Shown piece after piece: positions 1-13,443 of a stretch of DNA of 64,000 bases. This DNA is from Hawksworthiomyces lignivorus. Its lineage: Eukaryota; Ascomycota; Sordariomycetes; Ophiostomatales; Ophiostomataceae. Every line of letters begins with the position of its first letter. Position 1 is the first letter of the stretch. Both the position numbers and the translations under genes were made by a program. Below the pieces are notes generated by a model. That model was given only the letters and a program-made list of their open reading frames with translations. It was not told the origin of the DNA and did no database searches. The stretch lies in assembly GCA_002917075.1 (NCBI GenBank), contig NTMA01000087.1, positions 1 through 64,000 on the forward strand. Reading direction: 5' to 3'.

Positions 1-7
1 TTTTTTT

Positions 8-43
<36 letters not shown>

Positions 44-3000
44 TGCTTTACAGCTGTAGCTTTACGTACGTATCTTGCTTGCCCTGCTTGTGCTATCCTG
101 GTTGAGAGAATGCTCCTGCCCTTTTCTCGTTATATCACTTTCCCTCGGTCCTTTCCTCGCCATATATCTCGAGACGCCTGTCTCCGACATGATAAAGTAG
201 AAAGGAGAGGGCCGCGGCTTCCCCTTGGCCTTGTATTCCGGCGTCTTTCTTTCCAGCTGCGGAGAGAGGAGGCCAATTGACCGTAAACCAACGCCACCTC
301 TCACAACCTAAGATGGGGGACCTGTCACTTTGATCACCGTTGCCTTCTGTGTGTTGCATCTTGTATACTGTAGGTGAATGAAACTAGAAGAAGACCGCTG
401 AACGGACAGGCCTTTCTTGTCACCCATGCTGCGTGCTCTTTGCGACTACATACTCTCTTTACCTCAAACACTTTCCCGTCTCTTAACTCTGGTATTATGA
501 TGCCGGATTCTGTGGAAGTTGTGCCCGCACAAATCACCCGACCGGGGTTTGATTGCAAGGCCGTGCCTCTCGCATTTGTTTTCGTTTTTTCTGGTTCTGT
601 GGGGATGCAGCAGAGGTCGCCTTGGACGAAGTGGGGGACGAGAAAGACAGAGCATGCGCAGCGTGCAGCACGAAAAGCACGAAAAGCAGGTAACGCAAGC
701 ATAGCAGCGCACGGCAAAGGCAATTGGGGACAAGTTTGCGTGCAGACACTTGCACCGCTTTTCCTGCAAAAGCTGCAGCAGCCAGCTTCAGCCATTGGCC
801 GGCCGGTCAGCTAGCCATTGAGCAGGCGATGCAAGCTTCCAATAGCAGCAGCATCCGCGAGAAAACCGCCGTCCAAGTCCACTGAAACGCATTCACAGGA
901 AAGCGAGAGATGACGGAGCCCGCAGAGGGGACTGTGGAAACAGAGCAGTTCACAGATGAAAAAGCCTGAGCATCTCGCGAGCTATTACTGTGCGACCAAA
1001 GAGATGCCGACTTGATAAACAAGCTTGCTGTGTTGGCAGCCAGGCTAAACTGCACAGAAAGAGGCCGAGGCCTGGCCTAGCCGAGCTGGTCTATTTAGCT
1101 TTTCCTTTAAACTTCTTCTGCACACCCCCGGCGACGGTTGGTCGTATTTCCCATCTAGGAGCTACGGAGAAATAAGCCTATGCTTACAGCGAATTCGCGA
1201 GCAATATGTTGAGATCTCGTCCAGTTCATCTCATTAGCACTGCTTTCGCCGGTTCCACTCCAAAAATAAGAATAAAAATAAGAGTAAAAAGACGCGAGCC
1301 GACGTTGGATTAGCCGGAGATGGCAGAACAACGCAAAGGCTGACCAACACGATTCATCTCCTCGTCATTTGCCAGCAGAGAGACTCCGGCATGACCTGGT
1401 GCCCCAGCTTCCGGAGTCGCAGATAGGCGAGACAACGCAAAGGCAGAGCCAGGACCGCAGGATAGAGGCCAGTTGACTGCAGTCAAAATGTAGTCAAAAT
1501 GCAATCAAAATGCAGTCTTTTAAAATATCGTCCACCCAACAGATCCGGTATGGCTTATCGTAAAAGCGAGAAGCGCTTGTCTTTTCTTCCTTTCTTCATC
1601 GGGTATCTCTATGCTGAAGGAAATGTTCAGCCAGAGACCCAGTACGGAGCATTGAAAATCAGGGCAAGCGATCAAGTGGGGATGGGATGAATCAGGGGCC
1701 GTTTCGATACTCGCGTTACACGCGGTTCCAGATTCCTATCAACAACGCCAAACTTATTTCTTCCTGGAGAAGAAAAGGACAGTGGGAGAGAAGACATTTG
1801 ATGACAAAAGACTCGGTCGGCAGATCCGTAATACTTGGTTTCCTGAACGTGTGGCTATTTCTTTCAGTTCTTTGTTCCCTGCGAGAACTAAAGCACGCAC
1901 TAACTAGCCTTGACAACAACCATGTGGATGCTCATGCAGCGCCATTCCTCACACCACACCAAACCAGAAAGAGGGTTGTATAGGACAGCAACCCTGGGCC
2001 GGCAGTGTGGTACTGCAACCACCATCAGTGGAACAGAAAGAGACTGTCAAGAAATTAAAAAATAAAAGAAGAAAAAGTCTACACCACAGCGGAACATGGA
2101 AAATACATAGATACACAACTACAATGGTGCGGGACGAGAGCGAAGCGGATTTGCACGGGAGGAGAGACTGGAGAGCTTTCCATACTATCGTCTCCCGAGA
2201 AGAGAGATGGAAAAGATGGGGGCCAAGGTTGCATCGAAAAGGCGGAGGCGGCAGAGGACCGCGGTCGAAAGCAGAAAAAGTTTTTCTCTTCTCTGGCCTC
2301 CAGCGGAAGAGAGATAGAGAGGGCAAGATAGTCTCCTTAACCTCATAATGAAATCTCGCTAGCATGTCATGCACCGTATGTGTCCGAATGCATGAGCGCT
2401 ATGAATACTCTTTCATCTCCCCATTCCGAAGGGACCATGCAAGTCATGGACCAATGCAGTGCATTCAGTCTATTTATTCTTCTGGTTTCGTTCGTCCTCG
2501 TCTTATTCCTTGTTCCCCGGAGATCCACCACAAGTGAGGGAAAGTAGAGAATGCCCGTCTGCCCGTCTGTCCGCCTGAGAGACGATCTTCGGCGAGAAGT
2601 TAAAATGAATTGCTAAAAAAAAAATGAGGAGGCAGAGGCAAAATAGGACAGACAGCACAGAGGCAAAAATCGCCTGATAAATGCATGTGCTGGCTGGCAG
2701 AAACGAAACCGCCTTTCGACGACCAGGGCTTTGATACGTGTTGCAGGCACTCCGCAGGTGAAGGACGAAAGAAGATAGATAACTTGGAAAGGAGAAGAGA
2801 GAGGGAAAAATTAATAAAAAAAAAATAAAAATAAAAAAAGAGCGCTCACGCAGCAACTCCCCCCGTATGCAACATGCAATGGTACGAAAGAGACGCATTG
2901 CGCATGCAAACTGCATGTCGATATCAAACAAGTCAAAAACGAGTCAATCCTAATTTCGCCATTTTCCCTTCCCCTTTCCAATATTCTTATCACCCTGCAT

Positions 3001-4845
3001 CTTATAGGGATAGGGAAAAGCAGTCCCATCTGATTGAACCATATCGGCAAAAGGCCGACTGGGCAAGAGGCCGATTCACTTCTCTCCTTTCTCTCTTCTG
3101 AGAAGCATGGTGAGCGCACGTTGCCACGGTGGTCGAACCAACCATCGTCCTTGGTCTCGTCCTCAACAGGGTAAAACACACCCAAACAGGACGAAGGACG
3201 GGTCCATCCGGCCCATCCACACTGGCTGTTGGAAAGATGCCAAAATTACATGCTTACACGGAACCTCTCGTTGACATCCCACACCCACAACAGGGTAGCG
3301 CAGGCAGAAACAGGCATGCTAGTAGCGAGACACTGACCACTCCACCCCGATAGAGATAGAATACGCGCTCCGATGGAGGAAAGGAACGGTAAAACAAAAT
3401 CCCTGAGACGGAGCTGCGAGACTGGGACTGGTGCAATCCGGCTGGCTCTGCAGCGCTCTGTCTCTCGTCTTGGCCTCGAGAGGATTCTCGCCAGCTGCAG
3501 CCTTCTTTTCGTCTCCTTTCGAATAAGCCAGGCTCCAGCCACTTTTCGTGAGACGGCTGGCCTGTTCGCTTTGCCATACTGGCTGACCGTCTGTCCTCCT
3601 TCCACTGCTCACCTTCTTCATTTAGAACCGATGCAAGGCCAACGCATGCATTTTAATTTCGTCTGGGGACGCGCGGAAGGGGAGCCGGTCGGTTTAATCC
3701 CAAGAGCAGCAAGGGGAAACAAGGCATTTTTGGGGGATATGAAATTCTACCAAAACTGCTTCTCAAACGGTCCGCCCGCGAGAGAATGCATGGCTTGAAC
3801 GGGCATGGCGTGCGTTCCGTGTCGCTTGTTGCTCTTTTTTCTTCTACATGCGTGCCTTTATTGCTCCATTTCTTTTTTGGTTTGTTTTGCTTAATTTCTT
3901 GTATGCCAGCCTGGCCATGCAGCCTGGCCGCGCAGCCTGGCCTCAAAAACGGCCTCCTCGTCTTCTCCAACCTCCCCTCTGCTCCCCCTCCCTCTCTTCG
4001 CTCTTTCTCGGGTGCGGGCCGGCCAGTCCTAAAATAAACACGAGGATGGGGTATTCAACATGATTCCCCCTCGTCTCGGAGAATCTTCTGACTTATGTCG
4101 TGCATGTTGATGTTTCTCGGTGACTGCAAGTATCAACAGAACATGGCGTCTCGGCCAATGGATACACCCCTCTCTAACAGGCGTATCAGACAAGGCTTCG
4201 TCACCACGCTGACACCTATAATGCAGGCTTCGGCCGTACACAAGACCTCCTTTTTTTTTTCTTGCTCCTGTCCCTGTACGGTGCATCAAACACCTCGCGC
4301 AGGCTGGCCTCGTCCAGGCGGGGCTGGAAACAGTGTCACGGTCGCTCCGATGCCTGAAAGGGAAAGCAGATCATATAAATCGTAAACAAATACAGAGAGA
4401 AATGCAACGAGATAGACAGTCCACGCCCTGCAGGGTGCAGCTACATGTATAATAAGGATAGCGATGAACGTGTGCGTTTGAGAAAAATACAAAATGCAAA
4501 TATGCAAGAAAGTGGTTCGTATATCTTCAAAAAGATCATCAAAGAAAATGTCCCATTGGCCAAATCACTTTCTTTGCCATGCCGCTCCACCACGCCTGCT
4601 CTCTTTTATCCTCCATTAGCTTCTTTTGCCACCGTTGCTTCTTCTCTGGTTTTGCTCCTTTTCCATTCTTCTCCAGCCTTGGCAACGTTCGCGGCCGGCC
4701 GCGGCCCCCCTCCTCAACCACCTTGGACGCTCCCCTCTAGATACACTCTTCTTCCGCATCTCCTCCCTTTGTCCACTATGCATTTCCCGCGTCTCGTGCC
4801 TTCTGCCATTTTGCTTTTCTGGGTTGAGTTTGTTGATTTGTTTAT
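1..4845. other. Gene-free region at the left edge
   Basis: No gene is supported in these 4.8 kb. The open frames are short, overlap on both strands, and many begin at non-ATG codons. The segment starts with a T run of about 40 nt, has A/T-rich and CT-rich patches, and includes a 13-bp tandem repeat near 3907. TACGGAG motifs occur near 1163 and 1643. The right end holds the 3' flank of the farnesyltransferase gene, which is read leftwards. Confidence 0.6.
3907..3945. repeat. 13-bp tandem repeat, three copies
   Basis: The core CAGCCTGGCC occurs at 3907, 3920 and 3933 with an exact 13-bp period; only the last three bases of each unit vary. It lies in non-coding DNA. No function is evident. Confidence 0.8.
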
Positions 4846-7201
4846 CTAGAAACTTCCCTTGGCCCTAAAGTAGGTCTGAATCTGTTTGACGCGATCAACC
4901 GGAATGGTGTAGACGGGATGCACGGCATTCACTCGATCCTGTTCGTCGAAGACCTGCACGCCACTGTCATCCACAAAGGGAGACACCTCCCAGTTAGAGT
5001 CGACGGGAATATCACCCTGGAGGCTACCTTCCTGGCCTTGGCCGTCGAGGCCCTGGATGGGCTGGTCGACAAGATCCCACTTGTACTGTGCGGAGCTGAG
5101 ACCAGATAGAACGTAGCATGTGTGATATGGATCGGACATTCTACAAGGGGCAAAAGAAAGAAGGGTTAAGATCAAAGCACACACATAATGCGCAGAAATG
5201 AAACAATCCACTTGGTCAATCTGCGACAGAGAAAAAAAAGAATCAAAAAGCATAATCAAAGGACAAAAGAGCGGGTCCATACCTGCCAGGTTTGTCTCTG
5301 AGGCCGCCACGTTTCGTCTGATCCTGGCAGCAGCAGAGGATATAGCGGATTAGACCCTCTCTGCTGAACAGAGACTGTGATGGTGGTGGAAAGACGACTC
5401 CGTTCTTCTTGCTAGTGCTGTTCGTCTGTGACCGCCGGAGACAGGCCTCCACTAGAGGCCAGCACGCACCGACCCAGTGACTGTAGCATCCGTCAACAAG
5501 TTTATTCGTGCGACCCGAGAAGCCGCCTTCGGGAGCATATTGGCGTGATGCGAGCCACGATACGAGACGTGGGACGTTCAGGTATCTAGAGCACAGGAGG
5601 CGGGGTGGGCGGCGGAAGACCAAAACATGTCAGTAAACAAGAAATTGAGCCAAGAAAACAAACCAAAATAAAATAAAACGGAATAATGATGTCAAAAGAG
5701 CTGTCCCATCTGTTCGCATGAATATGAAGTAGCAAAAAAGTAAAATGGCGGTCGATGGAGCAGGGTATCAGCTCGTGACGTTCGCCAACGGACGAACAGA
5801 CGCCACCACCACCACACCCACTCCCTCGACGCCGGCAGCCCAGATCGGGCTCGAGCATGCATGGCTTCTTGTCACTCCGTGACTGGCCAGACGGGGGAGC
5901 TGGGGGCTAAGAAAAAGACGCCTTCGCCCCCTTCGCACATGTGAAGGACGCATACATACCGCGGAATGGAACGGTCTGGGGAGTCTAAAATGGACAAGCA
6001 GCCCAGAGCGCAAAATGCATATCCGCCATGGGCCTCCGAGCTTGGCTGTGCCGATATGCCGCCCTCATACGTTTGGCCTAGGATTTGATAGACGCCCGAG
6101 GTTAATTGCGAAATGCAGGGCAACAGTGTACGAAATATAATTTGATAAAGGGGGAGAAAAAAGCACAGGACCAAGCAGAGAAAATCCTGCGCCGCCACGT
6201 AGCTCCAGAAATAAGGAAAGACAACAAAAACAAAAAAGAATTACAAAATCGAAAACGAGATAACTTACATCTTTGCACGTAATCGGCGAGTCCGGTAAAA
6301 AAGGTGGGCTTCTCCGGCGTCCATGCGGGCGAGTCCTGACTCAAGTCCAAGGGAAGGTCCAAGAGCGATATGATGACGGCGGCGCAATAGGCTCCCCTGC
6401 GTGGTTATTAGCGTTATAACTCTCAGGATCATACAGCAAAAAAGACAAAAAAAATTGAAAGAAATTAAGAGAGATGATTTACCGCACGTCCTCTTCGCCG
6501 CCAACCGACATCTGAAATCCTCCGTCTGGCTGCTTGAGCGAGCAGAGCCACCTCCACAAAGCGCGGCGGTCGACGGCCTCGTAGCAGTCTTCACCACCGA
6601 CAATGGACAGAGCGAGCACCACAGCGTAAGTCGTTGCCAGGTGCGACGACTGGCCGTGACCGCCGCCGAAACCGCCGGCCGGGTTCTGCATGGACCGCGC
6701 CGTCTCGATGAGCCGCGCGCGGTACGGCTCCACGTCTTCGCCCAGCAGGTAGAGGCCGTTGAGGCACCAGAACAAGAACCAGGGCCGGCTTGCATCGTAG
6801 CCCACGAATGCGCCGGGCAGCATCCCCAGGTGATGCTTGAGGAAGCTGATATGCCGGCGCCGGTCGAGGCGCGGCACGCCATATTCGTTGTAGGTCACGC
6901 TACTGCTGCCGAAGTTGTTGCTGCTCGTGTCCTGGCCGGTCATATATGGCAGGCACAGCTCCATGGTCTCGTCCTGCATCTCGGATGTGTCGGTCACGAG
7001 CGCATCGCGGACCAGCGGCCATTGGGTGAAGTAATCTGGAATCATGGCAGAGACTTCTTGCTCTACGGCGGGGTAGTGATAGTAGTTGTCGTTGTTGCCG
7101 CTGGTGACGATGGTGAATTCTTCGTCAACAGATTCGTCTGCGTCGAGCTGCTGGACCTGCCTTGCAGAAGCCGACGATGATGAGGGCGATGCTGCAGCCA
7201 T
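4846..7201 (-). CDS. RAM1: Protein farnesyltransferase beta subunit
   Basis: Catalytic beta subunit of CaaX farnesyltransferase, which attaches farnesyl to Ras, Rho-type GTPases and pheromone precursors together with the alpha subunit. Five exons on the minus strand: 7201-6483, 6396-6269, 6077-5960, 5585-5283, 5140-4846, giving 520 aa. All junctions keep frame and use GTAAAT, GTAAGT, GTATGT and GTATGG donors. The prenyltransferase alpha-alpha barrel repeats are visible as repeated GGF/GGY motifs (GGFGGGHGQ, GGFQMS, GGYAFC, GGFSGR). The three zinc ligands of the family are present: Asp353 and Cys355 in VDGCYS, and His429 in DPYHTCY. The start at 7201 is the first ATG preceding the acidic N-terminus; an upstream in-frame extension is basic and unlikely. 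Intron 3 (374 nt) is unusually long for this window. It is divergent from the EST1-type gene across 1.4 kb. The family call is very secure. Confidence 0.95.
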
Positions 7202-8633
7202 GGCGGGTCGTCTCTTCGTGGTCCTTATAAAGACAGCACGATGACGGTATCGAGGAGCTCTAGACCTCGTATTTGCGTTTACCATGTGCTCCAACACAGG
7301 AAGGTGATAATGAAATTGGTGTGGCGCCTTTGGAAACAAAGAGAATAATAGCAACAGCAGCTCGGACTCCGACGCGGGCGGCTTGCTATTGTTCCCGCTT
7401 CCGTAATCTCTGCAATTTGAAAGAAATACGGCTGCCCGGCCCCGGAAAACTTGAATGATAGAAAGGCCACCCGCTTTCTTCTGCCACTATAAACGGCTTA
7501 AAAGAAACCCCCCCCAAAAAATTTAGCAACTAAGAAGCTGTTGTTGGCTGAACATGGAGCTTTTTGGGCCGCTTTCGGGAAGCTCTGTGAAACCTAAGCC
7601 GCTCGCCCTGCTGGCTTGGTGAAAATTGATGCTTAGTACTAAGAATCCAAGGCGGGCCTATTCGCTGGCCCACCACCAGGACAGCTTTCTGTGTCAATCC
7701 CCGCAAGGCTGAGAAGAGGCAACGTGCATATGCAGACAGCTCTAGAGTGAGATGAAGTCGTAAATAGGAAGAAGACGCAGCAAAAGATAGATGTAGCTTC
7801 CCCCCTTTAAAAAAAAGCACCATAACGCCTTCCCTCATGCTATGTCGTCTTGCTGCTGCTACTAAAGGAAGGAAGCTCCTACTGACTCCACTAGCTTGTA
7901 CTGTGTGCATATTTCTCTTATAACTGTATGGACACTGTAATTTTTGTTTTATTTTTCCTTTTTGCATCAGCCACGCGCCAGCGCCACAGCACCCACCCAC
8001 TCGCACCCTGTTCGGCACCACTGGCGACTCATTTCTCCATTATCGACAGAGCAAATTGTTGGTGGAGAGGGCAGCCGCCAGTGACGAATAGCCTCAAAAC
8101 TTCTTCGGTCCCTCATATTTGCTTTTCCGCACGTTGTCTATCGCTATCAGTTCTTGTGCCAACAGCACAATCGTCGCCTGAAGCCAATTCTGCTTTTTTT
8201 CCACCTTGTTTGTTTGCCTCTTGGTTTTTCGCCTTTTCTCTCACCCTGCCAAATGTGTCCCCTACCGGCCGCTTTTATGACAGCTGCTTTCTATCAAGTC
8301 TCCCGTTCCGGAGCCGAAGACCAGCATCCCGGAATACGCCTTTTGCCACGATCTAGATCTAGCAATGGACAGCATCTCGTTGCCATCACTGTATCCCAGA
8401 CTGTATGATCTTAGCTAGTCCGTTCGGGCTGTAGCGCGTATCTGGCCGGCCCGTTCTCTCCTCGTGGTCCGGCTGCCGTTCCTCACTCTCGATCTCACTT
8501 CGCGCGGATCTCATCGCAGATCTCACCCCCTGCATCACTCCGCGCTCACATCATATGTGACCGCGTCGCAGCGCCGAGTCATTATTGCAAAGTTATTTTT
8601 TTTTTTTGTTTCTTTGCGTCTGTCTCTGGAACC
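7202..8633. other. Divergent promoter region, FTase beta / EST1-type gene
   Basis: This 1.4-kb spacer holds the 5' flanks of two diverging genes. The part next to the EST1-type start is pyrimidine-rich with a T run near 8597-8607. No gene or RNA is recognised in it. Confidence 0.6.
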
Positions 8634-11600
8634 ATGGCGACTGTGCAGGAGCCAACCGAGGCTGAACAGCATTGGCTGTACGTTTGCCCCTCTCTCTGTG
8701 ACGTCTCTCACCTGTACCTCATGCTGCATTTCACTCTCAACTGAAGCTGGCTACTTTATTCTTCTTCCCAACCCACCTCTTATGTATATGCATAGTGAAT
8801 GAAGCCGCTGACCATCTTCTAGGGAAGCCAAGAAAATCACGCATGCCATGCTCAAGAAGCTGGACCAGATTGGCAAGGACGAAAGCAATAGCAAGAAGCT
8901 CCTCGCCGATCTTGAAGCTGTAGAGCACATGCTAGAGACGTATGTAGTCTCCTCTTCTTCTTCGTCTTTTTTTAGTCTTATTGGTCTTCTTTCATCTCCA
9001 TGTTTCGTCTTGTTACATGTAGTTTGTTTGTCTGTTTGCCTGTCTAACAATGCTCCTCTAGCCTTCGTCTCACGTGCATGGCCACTACCTTTACAGACTT
9101 CCGGTTTGCCCACAAAAACCGCGTGCTGGACAGGCTGTGGCATGTGCACACAAGCATAAACACTGAGTACAAAAAGGGCCTGCAGCGTCACCGCGGACAC
9201 GGACACATTGTCCAGTTTCGCACCATTGAAAAGCAGTACGCCAAGCATCTGAAGACTGCTCAGTACTTTTACCGGGGCTTTATCGAGCGTCTCTCGGCCC
9301 GCTACAAGCTGCGCTCGCTGCAGCGTGTGGCCCAGACCATGCAGTCCGGCAACATCAAGATAGACGATGTTATTGACGCCGACGAGGCCCACCTCAGCCA
9401 CGAGCTCACCGTGGCCTGCTATCGCACCGTCCTCCACATGGGCGACATTGCGCGCTACCGCATGAACGCCGCGCGCCAAAAGAACCATAGCCCAGACGTC
9501 GCCATGACCTACTATGCTCTAGCCCAGGATCTGATGCCACAGGAGGGCGACGCCCACCACCAGATGGCCGTGGTGCTGGCCGAGCAGCGTAAGGACTTCG
9601 ACGTGGTCTACCACTTTTACCGCGCGTGGTCAGTCCAGCACCCCTTTGCCCTGGCGCCAAAGAACCTTGCGTCCGAATTTAAAAAGCTACTGCAGGGGTC
9701 TTCCGCTGCATCGCGGAAGCCCGGCAACTCACCACCAGATCCGTACGACATGTTTGGCTCCTGGTTCGTGCGCCTCCATGCCAACTACTTTAAAGGCGAG
9801 GAATTCTCCTCGCAAGGTGAGCTGGAGCGAGAAGTCCTCCACCGCTGGGAAGCTCTGCTTAAGAAGTCTGAGCAACCCCAATACCTCCTAAAGGCTGTTC
9901 TCATGAACATGGCAGCCTACAACATTGCGCTGAAAAAAGTTCAAAGTGAGTTTCCATTTTTTGACCCTCTTGTTGTGGAGCACGTGATTCTTTGTCTTCC
10001 TCTGCTAACAAAGAGTCGAGACGAATGGACTTCTGCTGGTTCGCAGTCCTGCCAGTTTATTCTTCGCTTCATTGTGCGAACCATTTTGGCTCTCAGCCGC
10101 GTCCTAGAAGCCGAGACTCAGCGTCTCTTCGAAGGACCGAGCTCCGAAGAGCAAAATGCCACCACGGCTGCAACGGCACCTGCATCAGCACCTACTGGAC
10201 CAAGAAATGACAGGAGCGGAAAGGCAAACGGCAGAAACAAGCCAGGAGACAACAACAACGACAACAAGAACAGGGCCAGCGAAAAGAAAAGCACGCCGTC
10301 CGACACTTGCCTCGCCCTGTTTCGCATCTCCATGGCATGGATTTCCATCCATCATGTAGATCTCGTCAAGTTCCAGGAGCATCTGCACCCATACGTAACA
10401 GATATGCACCGGTCCGTCACGCGGTGCCTGTCGCTCTTCGTCGAGATCATCGGCGGTACAGAGGCCTCACCGACGACCTACCTCCTTCCTGAAGACGTGG
10501 AAGTGATCGGACTGGCACCGCTTGATCCCTGGACGGCTCTGCGGTCGCTTGACGGCAGTGGTGCGTTCAAGCCAAGGTTTGACGAAATTGGAGTCGTGCG
10601 GGAAGATGCCGCACACGAGACGCTGGCCAGAATTTACGACATCGTCGAGAGTGCTATTCATCTCATTGGCAACGAGTCCTTCCCATGGATCGCCTCCACG
10701 GTTCTCGAGGGCGGCCGGAATGTGACAAAGGTCTACTACACCGAGGATCAAGCACCTGCCACATCATCGGCTCTCCCCGTGAGCTCGCCTGCTTCTGCTG
10801 CTCCTGTCTCCTCCAGCGCTGTCACAGCTGCTGCGCCTTCCGCCTTGATCGAGAAGCCAATTCCCCCAAAGAGCCTCGAAGAACGACGGCCGTCTCAGCT
10901 TGGTCCACCTGGGCTAGCTCCGCTGCCCCCTACAGATGCTCAGCAGACGGCAAGAGCCAAAATTGCTACCGCTGGCCAAAACACAGGCGCGGGCCAAAAT
11001 ACAGGCGCAGGCGCGGGCAGCACACCACGGGCCATACCTCCGCCGTTCCCTCGTCGTGTGAGCTACAAAGACATGGACGACATGGACGACTTCTTGCCTG
11101 GCTCGATAAAAGAGTCGCCGCCGCAAGGCGCCACTTCCCAGACCTCTACCACGCCCGCCGATGCCGAGCTTGACATCTTAGACGCAGTGGCGTACAGCCG
11201 GATCCAGAATTTCCTAAGCCCGCCCGAGCTGCATCCGCATCCAGCACGCCAGGACGGCACGGAGAACATGCAGTCGCTCCCGTCGCTGAATCTGGCATCC
11301 TCGTCCTATGGTATGCACACGGCGACAGCCGACGATGTGTTTGGCCAGGTGCATACACCCAGCTCCGCGGCCGCCTACCAAGCGGCCGCTGGATCTGGCA
11401 CCTCGGATCGCGCCAGCTTCGCAGCACAAGCTGCAGCCGCAAAGCTGATCCCCAGCTCGCCGTGGGAGCTCGCATTTACGCAGCCCCTAAACTACGGCCA
11501 GCTGCAGCCGAACAGCGGCCTCGCCCTAGGCAGTCCCGTTCGGGATACCACCGGATTTCCACCAGGAATGACGGGGCTACCAGGCACGCAGCAGCAACAG

Positions 11601-12476
11601 CAACAGATGCAACCACCTGCCAATATCGAAGAGCAGCTGGCCTTCTTGACGCTGGCAAAGCAGCAGCGCCAATTCTCTGGCGCCTCGGCCTACGGGATGG
11701 ACAGCCTGTCGCGCGGGTTTCCGAGCGCGCTGTCGCCCGTCGGACCTACCAAGGCGGCCACGAGCCCGACCAGCGCCGGGTTCCGAAACCCCTGGGGCAG
11801 CCCAGACCAAAACAGCTCCCGGCTGCTGCCGCACCAGCTGCAGCAGGCACAGGCGGCTTCCCTCGGCATTATTGGCGGCGTCAGTAGCGGAGCCCCTACT
11901 ACCGGCTTGGGAGGCAGCGCCCTCTACGGATCGAGCAACTTCACTTTGGGCTCGCTGTCTAGCATGCCGTCAGTGCACAGCCCACGCGGACTTCCCGGTC
12001 AGGAGCTCTCCCCGCAAGGCCACGCAGCAGCAGCAGGCGGCGGCGGCGGCGGATTTTTTGAGCGGTCCCCATCGATGCAGGCAGCAGGATCACCTCAGGC
12101 GCTGCGGGACACCTATGAGGCCATCTACTCGCCGCAGCGTTACCAGCCTCAGCAGCAGCAGCAGGCGCCACAGTCCCCGACAGGGCCGCATCATCATCTC
12201 TCTAGCAGCAGCAGCGGCGGGGGCTTTGGCGGGTTCTCCGCGGGCGAGGCTGCCGCCATCGCCGCCTCCACAGCCTCTGCCGCCTCGACAAAGTGGCACG
12301 ACGCGGCGACCGCCTGGGGTCGCGGCCTGCCGGCTTCCAAAGACGACCCGACGCACTTCCGCAACGCGGTGCGGCAGACGGGCCTGATGGACGACACCAA
12401 CGCGTACGACCGCAACGCGCTGCTGAGCGCCCTCTACGACGACGGGAAGCCGACCACGGCGGCGGCGCCGCAGTGA
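8634..12476 (+). CDS. EST1/SMG5-7 family protein (telomerase / NMD factor)
   Basis: Three exons: 8634-8677, 8823-8939 and 9062-12476, giving 1,191 aa. The last junction uses the acceptor CTCTAG at 9061, after a TCTAAC branch site; a downstream CAG at 9096 would break the frame. Residues from about 55 to 220 match the EST1 N-terminal TPR (14-3-3-like) domain, with the diagnostic stretch GDIARYR followed by a YYALAQDLMP helix and a final HPFALAPKNL helix. A second helical region (about 220-560) fits the EST1 DNA/RNA-binding domain. The remainder is low-complexity, rich in Gln, Ala, Gly, Pro and Ser. I see no C-terminal PIN nuclease domain, so it is closer to SMG7/Ebs1/Est1 than SMG6. The family binds phospho-UPF1 or telomerase RNA; which role applies here cannot be told from sequence. 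Confidence 0.88.
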
Positions 12477-12492
12477 AGCGAGTCCCCTCACT

Positions 12493-12523
<31 letters not shown>

Positions 12524-13443
12524 AATTAATAAACTACGTTGCACAGTATTGATATTCTGCTTTCCATCCTGCAAATTGCAATATGCTGCGTGTTTTTTTC
12601 TTCTTCATCTTCTTCTTCAGTGCCCCTACGGTTCCTGTGCCTATTAAAGCAAGGAGGAGAACAAGTCTGCTTTGTTTCGTTTTTTTCTTCAGTGAAAAAC
12701 CACAGACGCGTGAAGCTGCACTCGTTCCGCAGACGAGATCGAGGAGACATTGTCTGCTATAGTCTTTTTCTTTTCATTTTGAGTGGCGCTATTTGCAAGC
12801 AGGGAACGCTCGTTTCGTGGGATTTTATATCTTGGCGAAGGCAGCCAGCTTCGTTCCCGCTGTCAACGACCTAATGAGCCTTCAAGGAACTCCCAGAGCA
12901 AGAGAGAGCTGTTTATCCTGGCCATGTGGATCGTCTATAATGTGATAGATGCAGAGATATAAAGCAGGAGAAGCTATAGTTAAAAGATGACCACACGTTG
13001 TGATACGACAAGATAAACGAGAGTGCTAAAAACAAAAGTTGTTCGCGTCGTGTATTGTGGTAGACGTCAAGCCAGATCATCTGTCTAGAAAGGATATCAT
13101 AAGTTGAATTTTATTTTTCTCTTTTCTGCGCCATGAAATTACACATGCTCCTCGTCTTTGTCATGCTCCTCATCCATGTCGCGTAATAGATTCTCATGCC
13201 ATTTCATTCATGTCTGCCGTTGTTGAAACCGTTGCAATTTGCTTCCCTTTTTGCCCTTTATTTGCCAATACCAAAAATTTAAAAACTAGAAACGCCCTTT
13301 TCTAAAATGGACTTGAGAGAGAAAAAGAGTGGCAGAGAGGCATTCTCGCCAGATCTGTCTCTTTCTCTCTCTCTCTCACGTGTCATGGAAAATGACAGAT
13401 CACCCTCGCCCTGCTATAGGCGATCGGCATCTATCCCCCTCCC
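12477..13443. other. Convergent intergenic region, EST1-type / adenosine kinase
   Basis: 3' flanks of two convergent genes. It contains a C30 run just after the EST1-type stop and then T-rich and A-rich DNA. No gene is seen. Confidence 0.6.
12493..12522 (+). repeat. Poly-C tract (C30) in the 3' flank of the EST1-type gene
   Basis: Thirty consecutive C residues begin 17 nt after the stop codon at 12476. If transcribed with the upstream gene, the mRNA would carry a poly(C) 3'-UTR element and the opposite strand a G30 run. The exact length may be affected by sequencing error. Confidence 0.9.

Noticed and set aside
7530..8021. A 163-codon minus-strand open frame between the FTase and EST1-type genes
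   Set aside because: No domain or coding bias; lies in the shared promoter region.
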